Shown one piece after another: positions 34,936 through 44,444 of a stretch of DNA of 64,000 nucleotides. A program made the translations under genes and the position numbers. A model generated the notes under the pieces. That model saw only the letters and a program-made list of their open reading frames with translations, was not told the DNA's origin and did no database searches. Position 1 is the first letter of the stretch. Every line of letters starts with the position of its first letter. Source of the stretch: Sulfurimonas sp. (GTDB lineage Bacteria > Campylobacterota > Campylobacteria > Campylobacterales > Sulfurimonadaceae); NCBI RefSeq assembly GCF_029027405.1, contig NZ_CP093396.1, positions 2,367,497 through 2,431,496 of the forward strand, written 5' to 3'.

Positions 34936-36288
34936 ATGAAAATCTACGCACCATGGGAAAGAGCTTTTAATAAAATCTCAACTCCTTTTGAACACTTTTT
35001 ACATGCTCAAACTACTACTGGTCTAGTTTTAATGTTTATGACAGTTGTATCCTTGCTTTTAGCAAACTCCCCTCTTTATGAAATCTATTCTGGATTTTTT
35101 CACATGAACATAGACTTCAATGTTGGTTCATGGAAACTTTCGCAATCTATTCATCATTGGATAAATGATGGTTTAATGGCTATATTTTTCTTTATTGTTG
35201 GACTAGAAATAAAAAGAGAGATACTAATAGGTGAGCTCTCAGATATAAAGGTTGCTATTCTTCCTATATTAGCAGCTATTGGTGGGATGGTGATTCCAGC
35301 TTTAATATACACTAGCATAAACTATGGGACGGAAGGTGCTGCTGGTTGGGGTATCCCAATGGCTACAGATATCGCTTTTGCCATTAGTGCTTTAGTTCTT
35401 TTGGGTAAAAGAGTTTCTCCTGCACTAGTAACATTTTTAGTTGCTCTTGCCATCGTTGACGACCTTGGAGCAGTTTTAGTTATTGCTATATTTTATACAG
35501 ATCAAATCAATTTTTTACCGCTTATTCTAGCAGTTGTTTCTTTTGGAATCATGATTGCATTTAACCGCTTTGGTATTCATGCAATTTTACCTTATTTTAT
35601 AGTTGGTCTATTTATGTGGTTTTTTATGCTTGAGTCTGGCGTTCATGCAACAATTGCTGGAGTTATTGCAGCTTTTGCTATTCCATCAAAAGCAAAACGA
35701 ACAGCAATTGATTTTTCTAATAGTGCAAGGAATTTGCTTGATGAGTATGACAATTACCCAATTGCAACAGATAATACGATGCATGAGAGCCAAAAAGCAA
35801 TACTAACAAATATGAAAGAGCGAATCTTAGCTGTTGAGGCACCTGCTGCAAGGCTAGAACATACTTTACATCTTCCTGTGAGTTTAATTGTTATTCCTCT
35901 TTTTGCTCTTGCAAATGCTGGTATTGCTATTGATTTTTCATCTATAAGTTCAATTGTTTTAGAACCTATATCATTAGGAATTATTGCAGGTTTAATTTTA
36001 GGTAAAGTACTAGGCATCGCTGGTGTTTCATGGATTACCATAAAACTTGGTATCGCAAAATTACCACTCAACAGCTCTATGAGTCAGATCTTTGGCGTTG
36101 CTTTTTTAGGTGGAATCGGTTTTACTATGAGTATATTTGTTGCTGACTTAGCATTTTTAGGTCACGATATTCTTATATTTCAAGCAAAAATTGGTATCTT
36201 AGCGGCTTCACTTTTTGCAGGATTTTTTGGCTATTTTTGGTTAAGGTTTGTTGCAAAAAGTCCAGCGTACAAGGAAAATATTAGATGA
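34936..36288 (+). CDS. nhaA: Na+/H+ antiporter NhaA
   Basis: NhaA exports Na+ in exchange for protons. This 450-residue form (longer than the ~390 of E. coli) has HHWINDGLMAIFFFIVGLEI, GWGIPMATDIAFAISAL and LVALAIVDDLGAVLVIAIFY, the last holding the Asp-Asp pair of the ion site. An insertion of about 50 residues lies near 255-305 (DEYDNYPIATDN...). The stop overlaps the start of a receiver-kinase gene (ATGA), which is unusual for NhaA. Confidence 0.95.
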   Translation: MKIYAPWERAFNKISTPFEHFLHAQTTTGLVLMFMTVVSLLLANSPLYEIYSGFFHMNIDFNVGSWKLSQSIHHWINDGLMAIFFFIVGLEIKREILIGELSDIKVAILPILAAIGGMVIPALIYTSINYGTEGAAGWGIPMATDIAFAISALVLLGKRVSPALVTFLVALAIVDDLGAVLVIAIFYTDQINFLPLILAVVSFGIMIAFNRFGIHAILPYFIVGLFMWFFMLESGVHATIAGVIAAFAIPSKAKRTAIDFSNSARNLLDEYDNYPIATDNTMHESQKAILTNMKERILAVEAPAARLEHTLHLPVSLIVIPLFALANAGIAIDFSSISSIVLEPISLGIIAGLILGKVLGIAGVSWITIKLGIAKLPLNSSMSQIFGVAFLGGIGFTMSIFVADLAFLGHDILIFQAKIGILAASLFAGFFGYFWLRFVAKSPAYKENIR

Positions 36289-37400
36289 GAAATAAACAAA
36301 GTATTTTAATAGTTGATGACGCAAAAGAAAATATAAATATATTAGTTGAAGTCTTAAAAAGATATGATTTAATCACTGCTCTTAATGGGGAAACTGCTCT
36401 AAGAATCATACATGAAGAAGAAATAGACTTAATCTTACTTGATATTATGATGCCTGACATGGATGGTTTTGAAGTTTGTTCTATTATCAAAAAAAATAAA
36501 AAAACTGCTCATATTCCAATCATTTTTTTAAGTGCTCTTAATAAAGATGAAGATATTCAAAAGGGCTTTGAGTTAGGAGCAGTTGATTATGTCACCAAAC
36601 CTTTTAAAACTAATGAACTTTTATCTCGTGCTCACACGCATTTAAGACTTAGAAGTTATGAAAAAAAGTTAGAAAAAAAAGTTACTCAAGAGATAGCCAA
36701 AAATTCTATAAAACAGCAAATAATTCATCAACAGTTTAAGCAAGCTGCACTTGGTGAACTACTTATGCATATAACTCATCAATGGAAGCAACCTTTATCA
36801 GCACTTAGTTCTATAAACCTTCTGCAGATGTCAAAGATAGAACAGGATATAGAAATAACTAAAAAAGAACTTTTAAATAATACAAAACAATCTGCAGACT
36901 TAATAAGTTTTATGTCTGAAACAGTAGATACTTTCAAAAAATTTTATGATCCTAATTTCAAAGAAGACTTTTTTTCTTTGACAAATTCAGTTAATAATGT
37001 AATCGCCATTTCAGATGCAACCTTTGATTATGAAAACATAACAATAACTCTTCACTCTCATGAAAATGAAAATACTCTTGCAAATGAAAATGAGTTTACA
37101 CAAGTTATACTTTCCATACTTAATAATACAAAAAATATTTTTAAATTAAGAGGTATCAAAGACCCTTGTATAAATATAGAAGTTGAAAATAAAAAACTAA
37201 CAATTAGCGATAATGCTGGTGGAATTGATGTTAAAATTATAAATGATATTTTTTTACCATTTGTTAGCACCACAAATAGCAATGGCATTGGTTTGTATAT
37301 AGCAAAAGAAATTATTAATAAAAATGGTGGTGTTATATCTGCCAAAAATTCTGATATTGGTTCTATTTTTACTGTTGAGTTTTTGACATGGTTAGATTAA
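36285..37400 (+). CDS. Soluble REC-histidine kinase hybrid coupled to nhaA
   Basis: A 371-residue protein with no membrane segment. Residues ~6-118 are a receiver (acidic DDAK, phospho-acceptor in ILLDIMMPDMDG near 53, Lys in YVTKPFKTNE). Residues ~155-370 are a kinase with H-box LMHITHQWKQPLSALSSINL, His at residue 165, and ATPase motifs ILNNTKN, DNAGGIDVKII and GIGLYIAKEI. It shares a 4-base overlap with nhaA. The partner regulator is not in the neighbourhood. It may respond to ion or pH stress through a separate sensor; this is inference. Confidence 0.85.
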   Translation: MRNKQSILIVDDAKENINILVEVLKRYDLITALNGETALRIIHEEEIDLILLDIMMPDMDGFEVCSIIKKNKKTAHIPIIFLSALNKDEDIQKGFELGAVDYVTKPFKTNELLSRAHTHLRLRSYEKKLEKKVTQEIAKNSIKQQIIHQQFKQAALGELLMHITHQWKQPLSALSSINLLQMSKIEQDIEITKKELLNNTKQSADLISFMSETVDTFKKFYDPNFKEDFFSLTNSVNNVIAISDATFDYENITITLHSHENENTLANENEFTQVILSILNNTKNIFKLRGIKDPCINIEVENKKLTISDNAGGIDVKIINDIFLPFVSTTNSNGIGLYIAKEIINKNGGVISAKNSDIGSIFTVEFLTWLD

Positions 37401-38382
37401 AAGAGATACTATTACCTTTAAACTCAAACTCCAACTCACTAGATGCTTCTTTATATAGAAGTGGTGAATCTAAATCTAAGTACTCAATCACATCATCATA
37501 TTGCAAAGCTAGATGCAAAGCAGCATTTATAGAGATAGGTCCTTCAAGCATAGAACCTAACATACATTTCACTTTTTTACTTCGTGCATATTCTAAAATC
37601 TCTCTTGCTTTTGTAACTCCACCACATTTCATAAGCTTTATGTTTATCATATCAGCACTTTTTGACTCTATAACTTTTTTTGCATCTATGAGTGTAAAAA
37701 CAGACTCATCTGCTAATATTGGAATACTTGAATAAGCTGCAATAATTTTTAATTCTTTTAACTGTGTACTTTTTACTGGCTGTTCTATTAACTCTATTTG
37801 AATATCTTTTATAGCATCTATATATTTTAAACTCTGCTCTAAACTCCAAGCTTGATTGGCATCTATGATGAGTTTAGCATCTAGGTGTGATAGCATTTTA
37901 GTAACTTTAATAGCATGTTTTATATCATGACCTAATTTTATTTTTAAAATATTCATACCATTTTTTACAGCTTCTTTAGCATCTAAGAACATCTCTTGTG
38001 GCTCTTTTAAACTAATGGTTATATCTGTTGTTAGTTTTATTTTAGTTCTTGTTTTATTTTTTTCTAACAAAGATACAAATGCCATATCAAGAGATGCTTT
38101 AGCACTACTACCTATGTTAAATTTATGCAAAGCATCTAAGGCCTGAAGAGGAGTTAAAGAAATTAGACTATTTTTAATAAACTCGATAGAAGATAAAATA
38201 GACTCTATATCTTCCCCTGTCACTGCTTTAGTCGCAGGTGCTTCTCCAAGTCCTATGTTTTCATTATCACAGCAAACACTAACTCTAACAAACTCTATAA
38301 CATCAACGCGTCTAAGAGCGGTGATGAAAGGTGTTTTTAACTCTATTTGTTTTACTTGTGTGCTTATCGAAGTTATTTTCAT
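37369..38382 (-). CDS. Dipeptide epimerase (enolase superfamily)
   Basis: A 337-residue enolase-superfamily enzyme, most like L-Ala-D/L-Glu epimerases. KIKLG (about 150-154) supplies the KxK catalytic lysine; metal ligands lie in LIIDANQAW, ELIEQPV and ILADESVF, and the second Lys in INIKLMKCGGV. Such epimerases serve murein peptide recycling. Its 3' end overlaps the kinase gene by 32 bases; the start overlaps the DUF819 gene by 1. Confidence 0.85.
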   Translation of the reverse strand: MKITSISTQVKQIELKTPFITALRRVDVIEFVRVSVCCDNENIGLGEAPATKAVTGEDIESILSSIEFIKNSLISLTPLQALDALHKFNIGSSAKASLDMAFVSLLEKNKTRTKIKLTTDITISLKEPQEMFLDAKEAVKNGMNILKIKLGHDIKHAIKVTKMLSHLDAKLIIDANQAWSLEQSLKYIDAIKDIQIELIEQPVKSTQLKELKIIAAYSSIPILADESVFTLIDAKKVIESKSADMINIKLMKCGGVTKAREILEYARSKKVKCMLGSMLEGPISINAALHLALQYDDVIEYLDLDSPLLYKEASSELEFEFKGNSISFNLTMSKTQQ

Positions 38383-39512
38383 TATTTTGCCATCATAAGT
38401 AAAATATTTCCAACAGCTAAACCACCAAAAGTACCAATTAGATATCCCATAATTGCCATTAAAACTCCGACACTTACAAGCGATTTATTGTAAGTTGCAG
38501 CAAGAATTGGTGCAGCTGCCACACCTCCTATATTTGCCAAAGATGCGACAGCTATGCTGAAGAGGTCAAGTTTAAATATTTTTGCTCCTATAACCATGAT
38601 GGTAGCATGAATAACTAAGATTATAAAACCAGCTAAAACATAAAAACTTACATCACTAAAACTATCAAAAACAGCTTTTGAGCCTATGAGAGCAATAAGC
38701 AGATAAAGCATACTGTTTGCTATTTCACTTGAACCATTTACATTTTTTAGTTTCGTGAATGAACCGAGTATCCCTAATGCTGAAGCAGTTAAAACTATGC
38801 TTGTAGTTTTATTTAATATCTCAATGTTTTGTGCTAATATTTGAGATAAAGCAGATGCACCGAGAGCCAAAAGTATCAAAAGCCAATACTTCTTAGCCCC
38901 CATATCACAAGCACAAGCCACTCCACTAAACTTATCCATGATTTCATCGCTCTTAGTAAACTTATTAAAGTAAGAGGCAAAAGGAACTAAAAATAGTAAG
39001 AGCATAACCCATAAAGTATAGTTCACACTATCAACTACAAGGGCGTAACCAAAAGCCTCTTCGCCTACTCCAAGGGCTGAACCTATGGCTATCATATTTG
39101 CTGTTCCACCCATCCAGCTTCCGGCTAAAGCACCAAAAGCCGCCGCGGAGTTAGTATCAAAATTAAATATAAAAGCCACTAATATAAAACCAAAAGCGAT
39201 AGATAATACTGCCAAAACATAAGAGATTAAAAGTGATTTTCCAAGCTTAAAAAAATGCGTGAAATCTACTTGAAGTAACATCAAAAATAGCATAGCTGGA
39301 AGAAGATTTATTTTTGCTAACTTATAGATGCTATCTATTTCTTCATTTTTATCAAAAACGCCCAGAGATGCAAAAAGCATAGAAAAGGCATAAATAAATA
39401 CAACAACAGGAATAAATTTAAAAATTTTCAAAGAAGTTTTTTTCTCTAAAATGTTAAAAAAAGCGGCTAAAAATGCCAGAGAATATATATAAACTAAAGA
39501 AGATGTAATCAA
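38382..39512 (-). CDS. DUF819 family membrane protein
   Basis: A 376-residue membrane protein with about ten helices. FGALAGSWMGGTANMIAIGS is the hallmark of DUF819 (YjcL-like) proteins, and NIGGVAAAPILAATYNKSLV matches the family's second conserved stretch. The start codon is TTG at 39512, supported by AGGG six bases upstream. In many genomes it neighbours the dipeptide epimerase, which hints at transport of a peptide or amino acid; the activity is unproven. Confidence 0.82.
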   Translation of the reverse strand: MITSSLVYIYSLAFLAAFFNILEKKTSLKIFKFIPVVVFIYAFSMLFASLGVFDKNEEIDSIYKLAKINLLPAMLFLMLLQVDFTHFFKLGKSLLISYVLAVLSIAFGFILVAFIFNFDTNSAAAFGALAGSWMGGTANMIAIGSALGVGEEAFGYALVVDSVNYTLWVMLLLFLVPFASYFNKFTKSDEIMDKFSGVACACDMGAKKYWLLILLALGASALSQILAQNIEILNKTTSIVLTASALGILGSFTKLKNVNGSSEIANSMLYLLIALIGSKAVFDSFSDVSFYVLAGFIILVIHATIMVIGAKIFKLDLFSIAVASLANIGGVAAAPILAATYNKSLVSVGVLMAIMGYLIGTFGGLAVGNILLMMAK

Positions 39513-39569
39513 GTTTTACCCTACATTTTTTTTAATATTGTAGCATATAAGTTCCAAATAAAAAAAGGA

Positions 39570-40895
39570 TTGCAAATGCAAAAAATTACTTTAACGCTTT
39601 TATCATTAATGCTACTTACTTCATCACTTTTTTCTTCTTCCCTAATTGTTTATAATGGCGGTATTGGTCTTGTTCATGAGCAAAGAGAACTAAACCTAAA
39701 AAAAGGCGAAAAACAAATTATTTATAACGATGTAGCAAAAACAATAAATACAGACTCTGTAAATATAACTCTACCAACTTCAGTAAAACTTTATTCTCAA
39801 CAATATCGTTTTGACAAGTTAACATTATATAAACTACTAGATGCGCATATTGGGAAAAAGGTAAAGGTTGGCATAAAAAATGTAACTTTACTATCTCATA
39901 ACGGCTCAAATAGTATAGTTAAAACTTCTAATAATCAAATCATCTCTGTTTTAAGTAAAGATATTATTTTTAGCACTATTCCAACTTCACTTATCACAAA
40001 GCCATCTTTAGTTTGGAATATAGATGTAAGTAAAAGTATTAAATTTAAAATGGATATAAACTATCTTATAAGAAATATCTCTTGGAACTCCAACTACATA
40101 CTTAATCTTCACGGTAATAAAGCAGATTTAAGTGGATGGATAACTATTGATAATCGTTCAGGAAAAGCTTACAAAGATACAAAACTTCATGTTTTAGCTG
40201 GTAATATTAATAGAGTGCAAAAAGTAAAACAAAGCACTCAATACACAAGAGAAATGGCAGCGATGCAAACCTCTTTTAATGTAAGCCATAGGTCTTATGA
40301 AGGTTATCATTTTTACTCTGTCCCTTTTAATGTAAATCTTGCCAACAATGAAAAAACTCAAATCAAGTTTATAACTCAAAATTCTATTCCCATCAAAAGA
40401 AAATATAATGCTACTCTTTCAAATCCACTATATCTTAACTCAGAAATAAGTCATAATGTAACTCAATATATAGAAATTCAAGAGTTAAAAATTCCTCTAC
40501 CAAAAGGTGTGGTTAGAACATACTCTAAACTAAAGGAAGAAAATATTTTGCTTGGTGAAAGTAACCTTGAACACACTCCAAAAGACACAATCATCAAGCT
40601 TGTTCTTGGTAAAAATTTCGATATAAAAATCAAAGAGAGTGTAGAAAATTACTCTGATAATGACAAATATCTAGATGCCACTATATCTTACACTATAAAA
40701 AATTCTTCAAATAAGAAAAAAACTATTGAATTACTAATTCCTTTTAATAAAAACTCAACAAGCTCCGTAGAAACTGCTAAATCATTTAGCTTTAAAAATG
40801 GAAACCTACTCTCTTTTAAAGTTGTAGTAGAAGCTCAAAAATCAGAAAATTTCAGTGTTAGGTTTAGAAGTAAAAGGCAGTATATGCTAAAATAA
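39570..40895 (+). CDS. Secreted DUF4139-like protein
   Basis: A 441-residue protein with a signal peptide (about 1-22). The region with NISWNSNYILNLHGNKADLS and GWITIDNRSGKAYKDTKLHV is the signature of DUF4139 proteins, which are built of beta-rich domains. No enzymatic residues can be named. It is monocistronic, divergent from the DUF819-epimerase pair, and likely periplasmic or outer-membrane associated. Confidence 0.75.
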   Translation: MQMQKITLTLLSLMLLTSSLFSSSLIVYNGGIGLVHEQRELNLKKGEKQIIYNDVAKTINTDSVNITLPTSVKLYSQQYRFDKLTLYKLLDAHIGKKVKVGIKNVTLLSHNGSNSIVKTSNNQIISVLSKDIIFSTIPTSLITKPSLVWNIDVSKSIKFKMDINYLIRNISWNSNYILNLHGNKADLSGWITIDNRSGKAYKDTKLHVLAGNINRVQKVKQSTQYTREMAAMQTSFNVSHRSYEGYHFYSVPFNVNLANNEKTQIKFITQNSIPIKRKYNATLSNPLYLNSEISHNVTQYIEIQELKIPLPKGVVRTYSKLKEENILLGESNLEHTPKDTIIKLVLGKNFDIKIKESVENYSDNDKYLDATISYTIKNSSNKKKTIELLIPFNKNSTSSVETAKSFSFKNGNLLSFKVVVEAQKSENFSVRFRSKRQYMLK

Positions 40896-40962
40896 GTATT
40901 ATGAATCTACACACTATACAAAAGTAACAGTTACTGTTTGACCCATTTTTAAAGGATAATTA

Positions 40963-41706
40963 TTGAGTAAAAGATATGTAATTTTAGATACTGAAACAAC
41001 AGGAGTTAGTGAAAATGACAGAGTCATTCAACTGGGCTACATAGTTTTAGGAAGAAAAGAAATAGAAGTTCAAAATGAGTTTTTCTCTTGTGATATTCCT
41101 ATTGGATACGCAGCTATGGAAGTTCATGGTATTACTCCCCAGATGCTAGAGGGAAAACCTACTTGTCAAGACTCATCAAGCTACAAAAGACTTTGTGAAT
41201 TAAATACAGATGAAAACTATATAATTATTCACAATGCTCCTTTTGATTTAGGAATGCTTGAAAAAGAAGGTTTTCTTACACAAATGAAAGTGATTGATAC
41301 ACTTAGAGTTGCTAAACATATTATGCCAGATGAAGAGGCACACAGACTTCAATATTTTCGCTATAAAATGGATATTTACAAAGATGAGCAAAAAGAAGCA
41401 GATGCACTTGGCATTGAGATAAAAGCTCATGACGCTATCGGTGATGTTTTGATTTTAAAACTTTTTCTCTCAAAACTAAAAGAATTAGTAAGCCAAAGTT
41501 TTCCAGATGCTAATCCCGTTGATAAAATGGTTGAGCTAACTTCCACTCCTATCCTAATCAAAAACTTTAGATTTGGAAAACATAAAGGTAAATCTTTACA
41601 AGAAGTAGCAAGTAGTGATGCTGGATATCTAAGATGGATGCTAACAGGCATGGAAAATTTAGATGATGATATGAAATATTCTATAAATCATGTTTTAGGC
41701 ATCTAA
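40963..41706 (+). CDS. DnaQ-like 3'-5' exonuclease with DUF3820 tail
   Basis: A 247-residue nuclease. The DEDDh motifs are ILDTETTG (about 7-14), IIHNAPFDLGML (about 87-98) and HDAIGDVLIL (about 158), as in the proofreading subunit of DNA polymerase III. The C-terminal KNFRFGKHKGKSLQEV and YLRWML belong to DUF3820, a small domain often attached to such nucleases. It starts at TTG 40963, with AAAGGA seven bases upstream. Whether it proofreads or trims other nucleic acids cannot be told. Confidence 0.85.
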   Translation: MSKRYVILDTETTGVSENDRVIQLGYIVLGRKEIEVQNEFFSCDIPIGYAAMEVHGITPQMLEGKPTCQDSSSYKRLCELNTDENYIIIHNAPFDLGMLEKEGFLTQMKVIDTLRVAKHIMPDEEAHRLQYFRYKMDIYKDEQKEADALGIEIKAHDAIGDVLILKLFLSKLKELVSQSFPDANPVDKMVELTSTPILIKNFRFGKHKGKSLQEVASSDAGYLRWMLTGMENLDDDMKYSINHVLGI

Positions 41707-41709
41707 CCT

Positions 41710-43080
41710 TTAGTAGAAAGAAAAAAGTACAAAAAGAGAGGTAGCTATCAAAGCACTTATTATTGCGTAAGGGAGTTGAGTTTGCACATGTTCTATCACT
41801 TCACATTCACTTGCCATAGAAGAGATAATAGTAGTATCAGATATAGGAGAACAATGATCACCAAAAATTCCACCAGAAATTACCGCTCCTATAGCTAAAG
41901 GAACATCAACACCCATGGTAATAGCCATAGGAACAGCTATTGGTATCATGATGCTAAAAGTTCCCCAAGATGTTCCTGTGGAAAAAGATATAAGTGAACT
42001 TACTAAAAAAATAATAGTAGATAAAAAATAAATATTTATATTTTCATCTGCTAAAGATGCTAAATATTCTCCTGTTTTCAACTCACTAGTAACTTCTCCA
42101 ATAGCAAAAGAAAAAAGTAAAATCATGGCAATTGGAAAAAGTTCTTTTGCTCCTTTATAAGCTGTATTACCCCAAATACTTAAGGTCATATTTTTTGTAG
42201 GTACATAATAAATAAGAGTAAATATAAGTGTACTTAATACCGTATAAAATATAGCACTAGAACCACTACCTTGTAAAATATTTCCATCTCCACTTAGATA
42301 CAAAAATAAAAAAACCAAAACAATCATTAAAGTTATAGGTAATATCATATAACTCATACTTGTTTTAGTATTTATTATTGTTTGTTTTGTTGAAGGCATA
42401 TATTTTGTATATCTCATTGGACCAATATTGATATTAAAGTATACTGCAAAAAAAGTTACAACTAAAGCACTCATAGCATAAAAGTTGAAAAAGATAGACT
42501 CTATAAGAATGGAAACTGCATTTCCTTCCATTTGCCCTTGGTTTATTTGAGTTGAGATTAACCCAAGCAACAAAGCTCCCCAGCCATTAAAAACCAATAA
42601 GGAGCTTATTGGAGCAGATGTCGAGTCACAGACAAAAGCTAACTTAGCTTGTGGAATTTTATATTTATGACAAAATGGTCGCCCTACTGCTCCAGCGATA
42701 AGAGAAGTTATAGAGGACTCTATAAATATCACTACACCTATGAAATAGCTCAACATTAAAGATGATTTTTGAGAAGAAACAAGCCTAAGTCTATGAAGCA
42801 TAAAATCTACAAAACCGTTTATCCCTCCACTTTTTTGTATCAACGCCATAATACTTCCAACTAAGATAGCAAAACCTAAAGTTTTTAATATCCAAGCTTT
42901 TGATAATAGCGTTATGTATAGGGAAAATAATGATTCTAAAGAGTTTAAAAAATCAAAATCATTTATTATGATAAGACCGAGTAAAATACCGCTAAAAAGA
43001 GATACTAATACACTTCTAGTATAAAGTGCTAGAACTATCGCAAGAAGAGAGGGAAATATAGATAATATTGAGGTTTCTAT
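41710..43080 (-). CDS. Na+/H+ antiporter NhaC family, start codon not canonical
   Basis: A 379-residue frame starts at ATG 42849, but the same frame stays open upstream for 77 codons and encodes normal NhaC N-terminal membrane segments (SIFPSLLAIVLALYTRSVLV, ILLGLIII). The full length of about 456 residues fits the family. Later parts include SLISFSTGTSWGTFSIMIPI and GAVISGGIFGDHCSPISDTT, both NhaC hallmarks. No ATG, GTG or TTG occurs in the extra part; the first codon after the previous stop is ATA at 43080. Either a rare start is used, or the start codon was lost and the gene is damaged. Confidence 0.75.
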   Translation of the reverse strand: METSILSIFPSLLAIVLALYTRSVLVSLFSGILLGLIIINDFDFLNSLESLFSLYITLLSKAWILKTLGFAILVGSIMALIQKSGGINGFVDFMLHRLRLVSSQKSSLMLSYFIGVVIFIESSITSLIAGAVGRPFCHKYKIPQAKLAFVCDSTSAPISSLLVFNGWGALLLGLISTQINQGQMEGNAVSILIESIFFNFYAMSALVVTFFAVYFNINIGPMRYTKYMPSTKQTIINTKTSMSYMILPITLMIVLVFLFLYLSGDGNILQGSGSSAIFYTVLSTLIFTLIYYVPTKNMTLSIWGNTAYKGAKELFPIAMILLFSFAIGEVTSELKTGEYLASLADENINIYFLSTIIFLVSSLISFSTGTSWGTFSIMIPIAVPMAITMGVDVPLAIGAVISGGIFGDHCSPISDTTIISSMASECEVIEHVQTQLPYAIISALIATSLFVLFSFY

Positions 43081-43081
43081 A

Positions 43082-43705
43082 TTAAAACTCTAGTGCTAAA
43101 AGAACTAAACCTGTTCTACCAAACTTTTCTCTATATAGTTCACACTCTTTATATTGCACTTCTTTAAAGCCTAGTTTTTTATAATAAAGTAGTGTTTCTA
43201 AGGAGCCTATTTCTACCATAGACTGAACTATTCTATAGCCTTTCAACCTTGCCGTTAATAGGCTTTTTTGCATAAGAGATTTTAAAACTCCAACATCCAT
43301 GTAACCTTCCAACTCTTCCATAAAATCAAAAACCAGCGTTCTAGTATTTAGCTCAAAATCACAAGCTTCTTGAATCTCTAAAAAGATTTTATTGCCATCT
43401 GAACAACCTATTTCATCTAGGGCATCTAAGAATGTTTTTGTAGTAGAAATTCTAGGTTCATAACTACAAAGACTACCAACATCTTCACCATCTATCTCTG
43501 CAATTAAAAAATTACTAAAATGACATTGATTTTTTGCTTTAGTTTGTATCAGTTTCTCTAAATTTTCTAGAGTTTTCTTATCATCTTGATGTCCAAAAAT
43601 CAAATCAAATATACCAAACTGTTTATCAGCACGAGAGCTTTGTAAAATCATCTGTGCTAAAAAAGGCGAATCTGTACTTTGTGCTTTTTTTATTTTTATG
43701 CTCAT
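43082..43705 (-). CDS. GNAT-like acetyltransferase
   Basis: About 207 residues from the ATG at 43705; a GTG at 43717 is also in frame. IKKAQSTDSPFLAQMILQSS, FLIAEIDGEDVGSLCSYEP and LLTARLKGYRIVQSMVEIGS with a final YYKKLGFKEVQYKE follow the secondary-structure order of GNAT N-acetyltransferases. The acyl-CoA loop is atypical. Its stop is 1 base from the NhaC frame. Confidence 0.65.
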   Translation of the reverse strand: MSIKIKKAQSTDSPFLAQMILQSSRADKQFGIFDLIFGHQDDKKTLENLEKLIQTKAKNQCHFSNFLIAEIDGEDVGSLCSYEPRISTTKTFLDALDEIGCSDGNKIFLEIQEACDFELNTRTLVFDFMEELEGYMDVGVLKSLMQKSLLTARLKGYRIVQSMVEIGSLETLLYYKKLGFKEVQYKECELYREKFGRTGLVLLALEF

Positions 43706-43758
43706 AACTATTTTCACTCTTTAATTAAATTCATATAATAGTAATAGTACCATATATT

Positions 43759-44439
43759 ATGATAAAAACTTTCTTAATCCTAGTAATTTTACAAAATTTT
43801 CTATTTTCTTCACAACAAATAATCTTAGTTATTAGTAAAAATTATACTAATTCTAAAGCTAAACTAACCTGTTATGAAGATGCAAAAAAAGTCTTTAAAA
43901 CCATAGATGTGAATCTTGGTAAGAATGGCTTAGGCTTCGGTTTAGGCGAGATAATTTTAAAACAAAGTGAACAAAGTATAGTTAAAAAAGAAGGCGACAA
44001 AAAAGCACCAATAGGTATCTTTAAACTAACAAATACTTTTGGATACGACAAAAATGGAAAATCTAAGTTAAAATATACTCATTTAGAAAAAAACTTAATT
44101 TGTGTTGATGATTCACACTCAAAATTTTATAACCAAATCATACAGATGCCAAAAAACAAACCAAAAAGTTTTGAAATCATGAGAAGAAAAGATATTCAAT
44201 ATAAGCTAGGAGTTGTAGTTGGACATAATCAAGAACAAAAAAAACAAGCAGGTTCATGTATATTTTTACATGTTCAAAAAAGTATAGATGCTCCAACTGT
44301 AGGCTGCACTTCTATGAGTTTTAAAAATATGAAAAAGATTGTAGAGTGGTTAGATGAGAGTAAAAATCCAACCTTGATTCAAATACCTAAAAGCTCACTT
44401 GAAGAGGTAAAAAAACTTTACCCCGAACTTCCTATTTAG
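43759..44439 (+). CDS. L,D-transpeptidase-like (YkuD) exported protein
   Basis: A 226-residue protein with a signal peptide (about 1-18). A region with GSCIFLHVQKSIDAPTVGCT near 175-195 contains the H-x13-(S/T)-x-G-C pattern of the YkuD fold, with Cys as the nucleophile. YkuD enzymes cross-link or edit murein; in Helicobacter a relative (Csd6) trims murein peptides and sets cell shape. It could do the same here. The match is to the motif only. Confidence 0.72.
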   Translation: MIKTFLILVILQNFLFSSQQIILVISKNYTNSKAKLTCYEDAKKVFKTIDVNLGKNGLGFGLGEIILKQSEQSIVKKEGDKKAPIGIFKLTNTFGYDKNGKSKLKYTHLEKNLICVDDSHSKFYNQIIQMPKNKPKSFEIMRRKDIQYKLGVVVGHNQEQKKQAGSCIFLHVQKSIDAPTVGCTSMSFKNMKKIVEWLDESKNPTLIQIPKSSLEEVKKLYPELPI

Positions 44440-44444
44440 AGATA

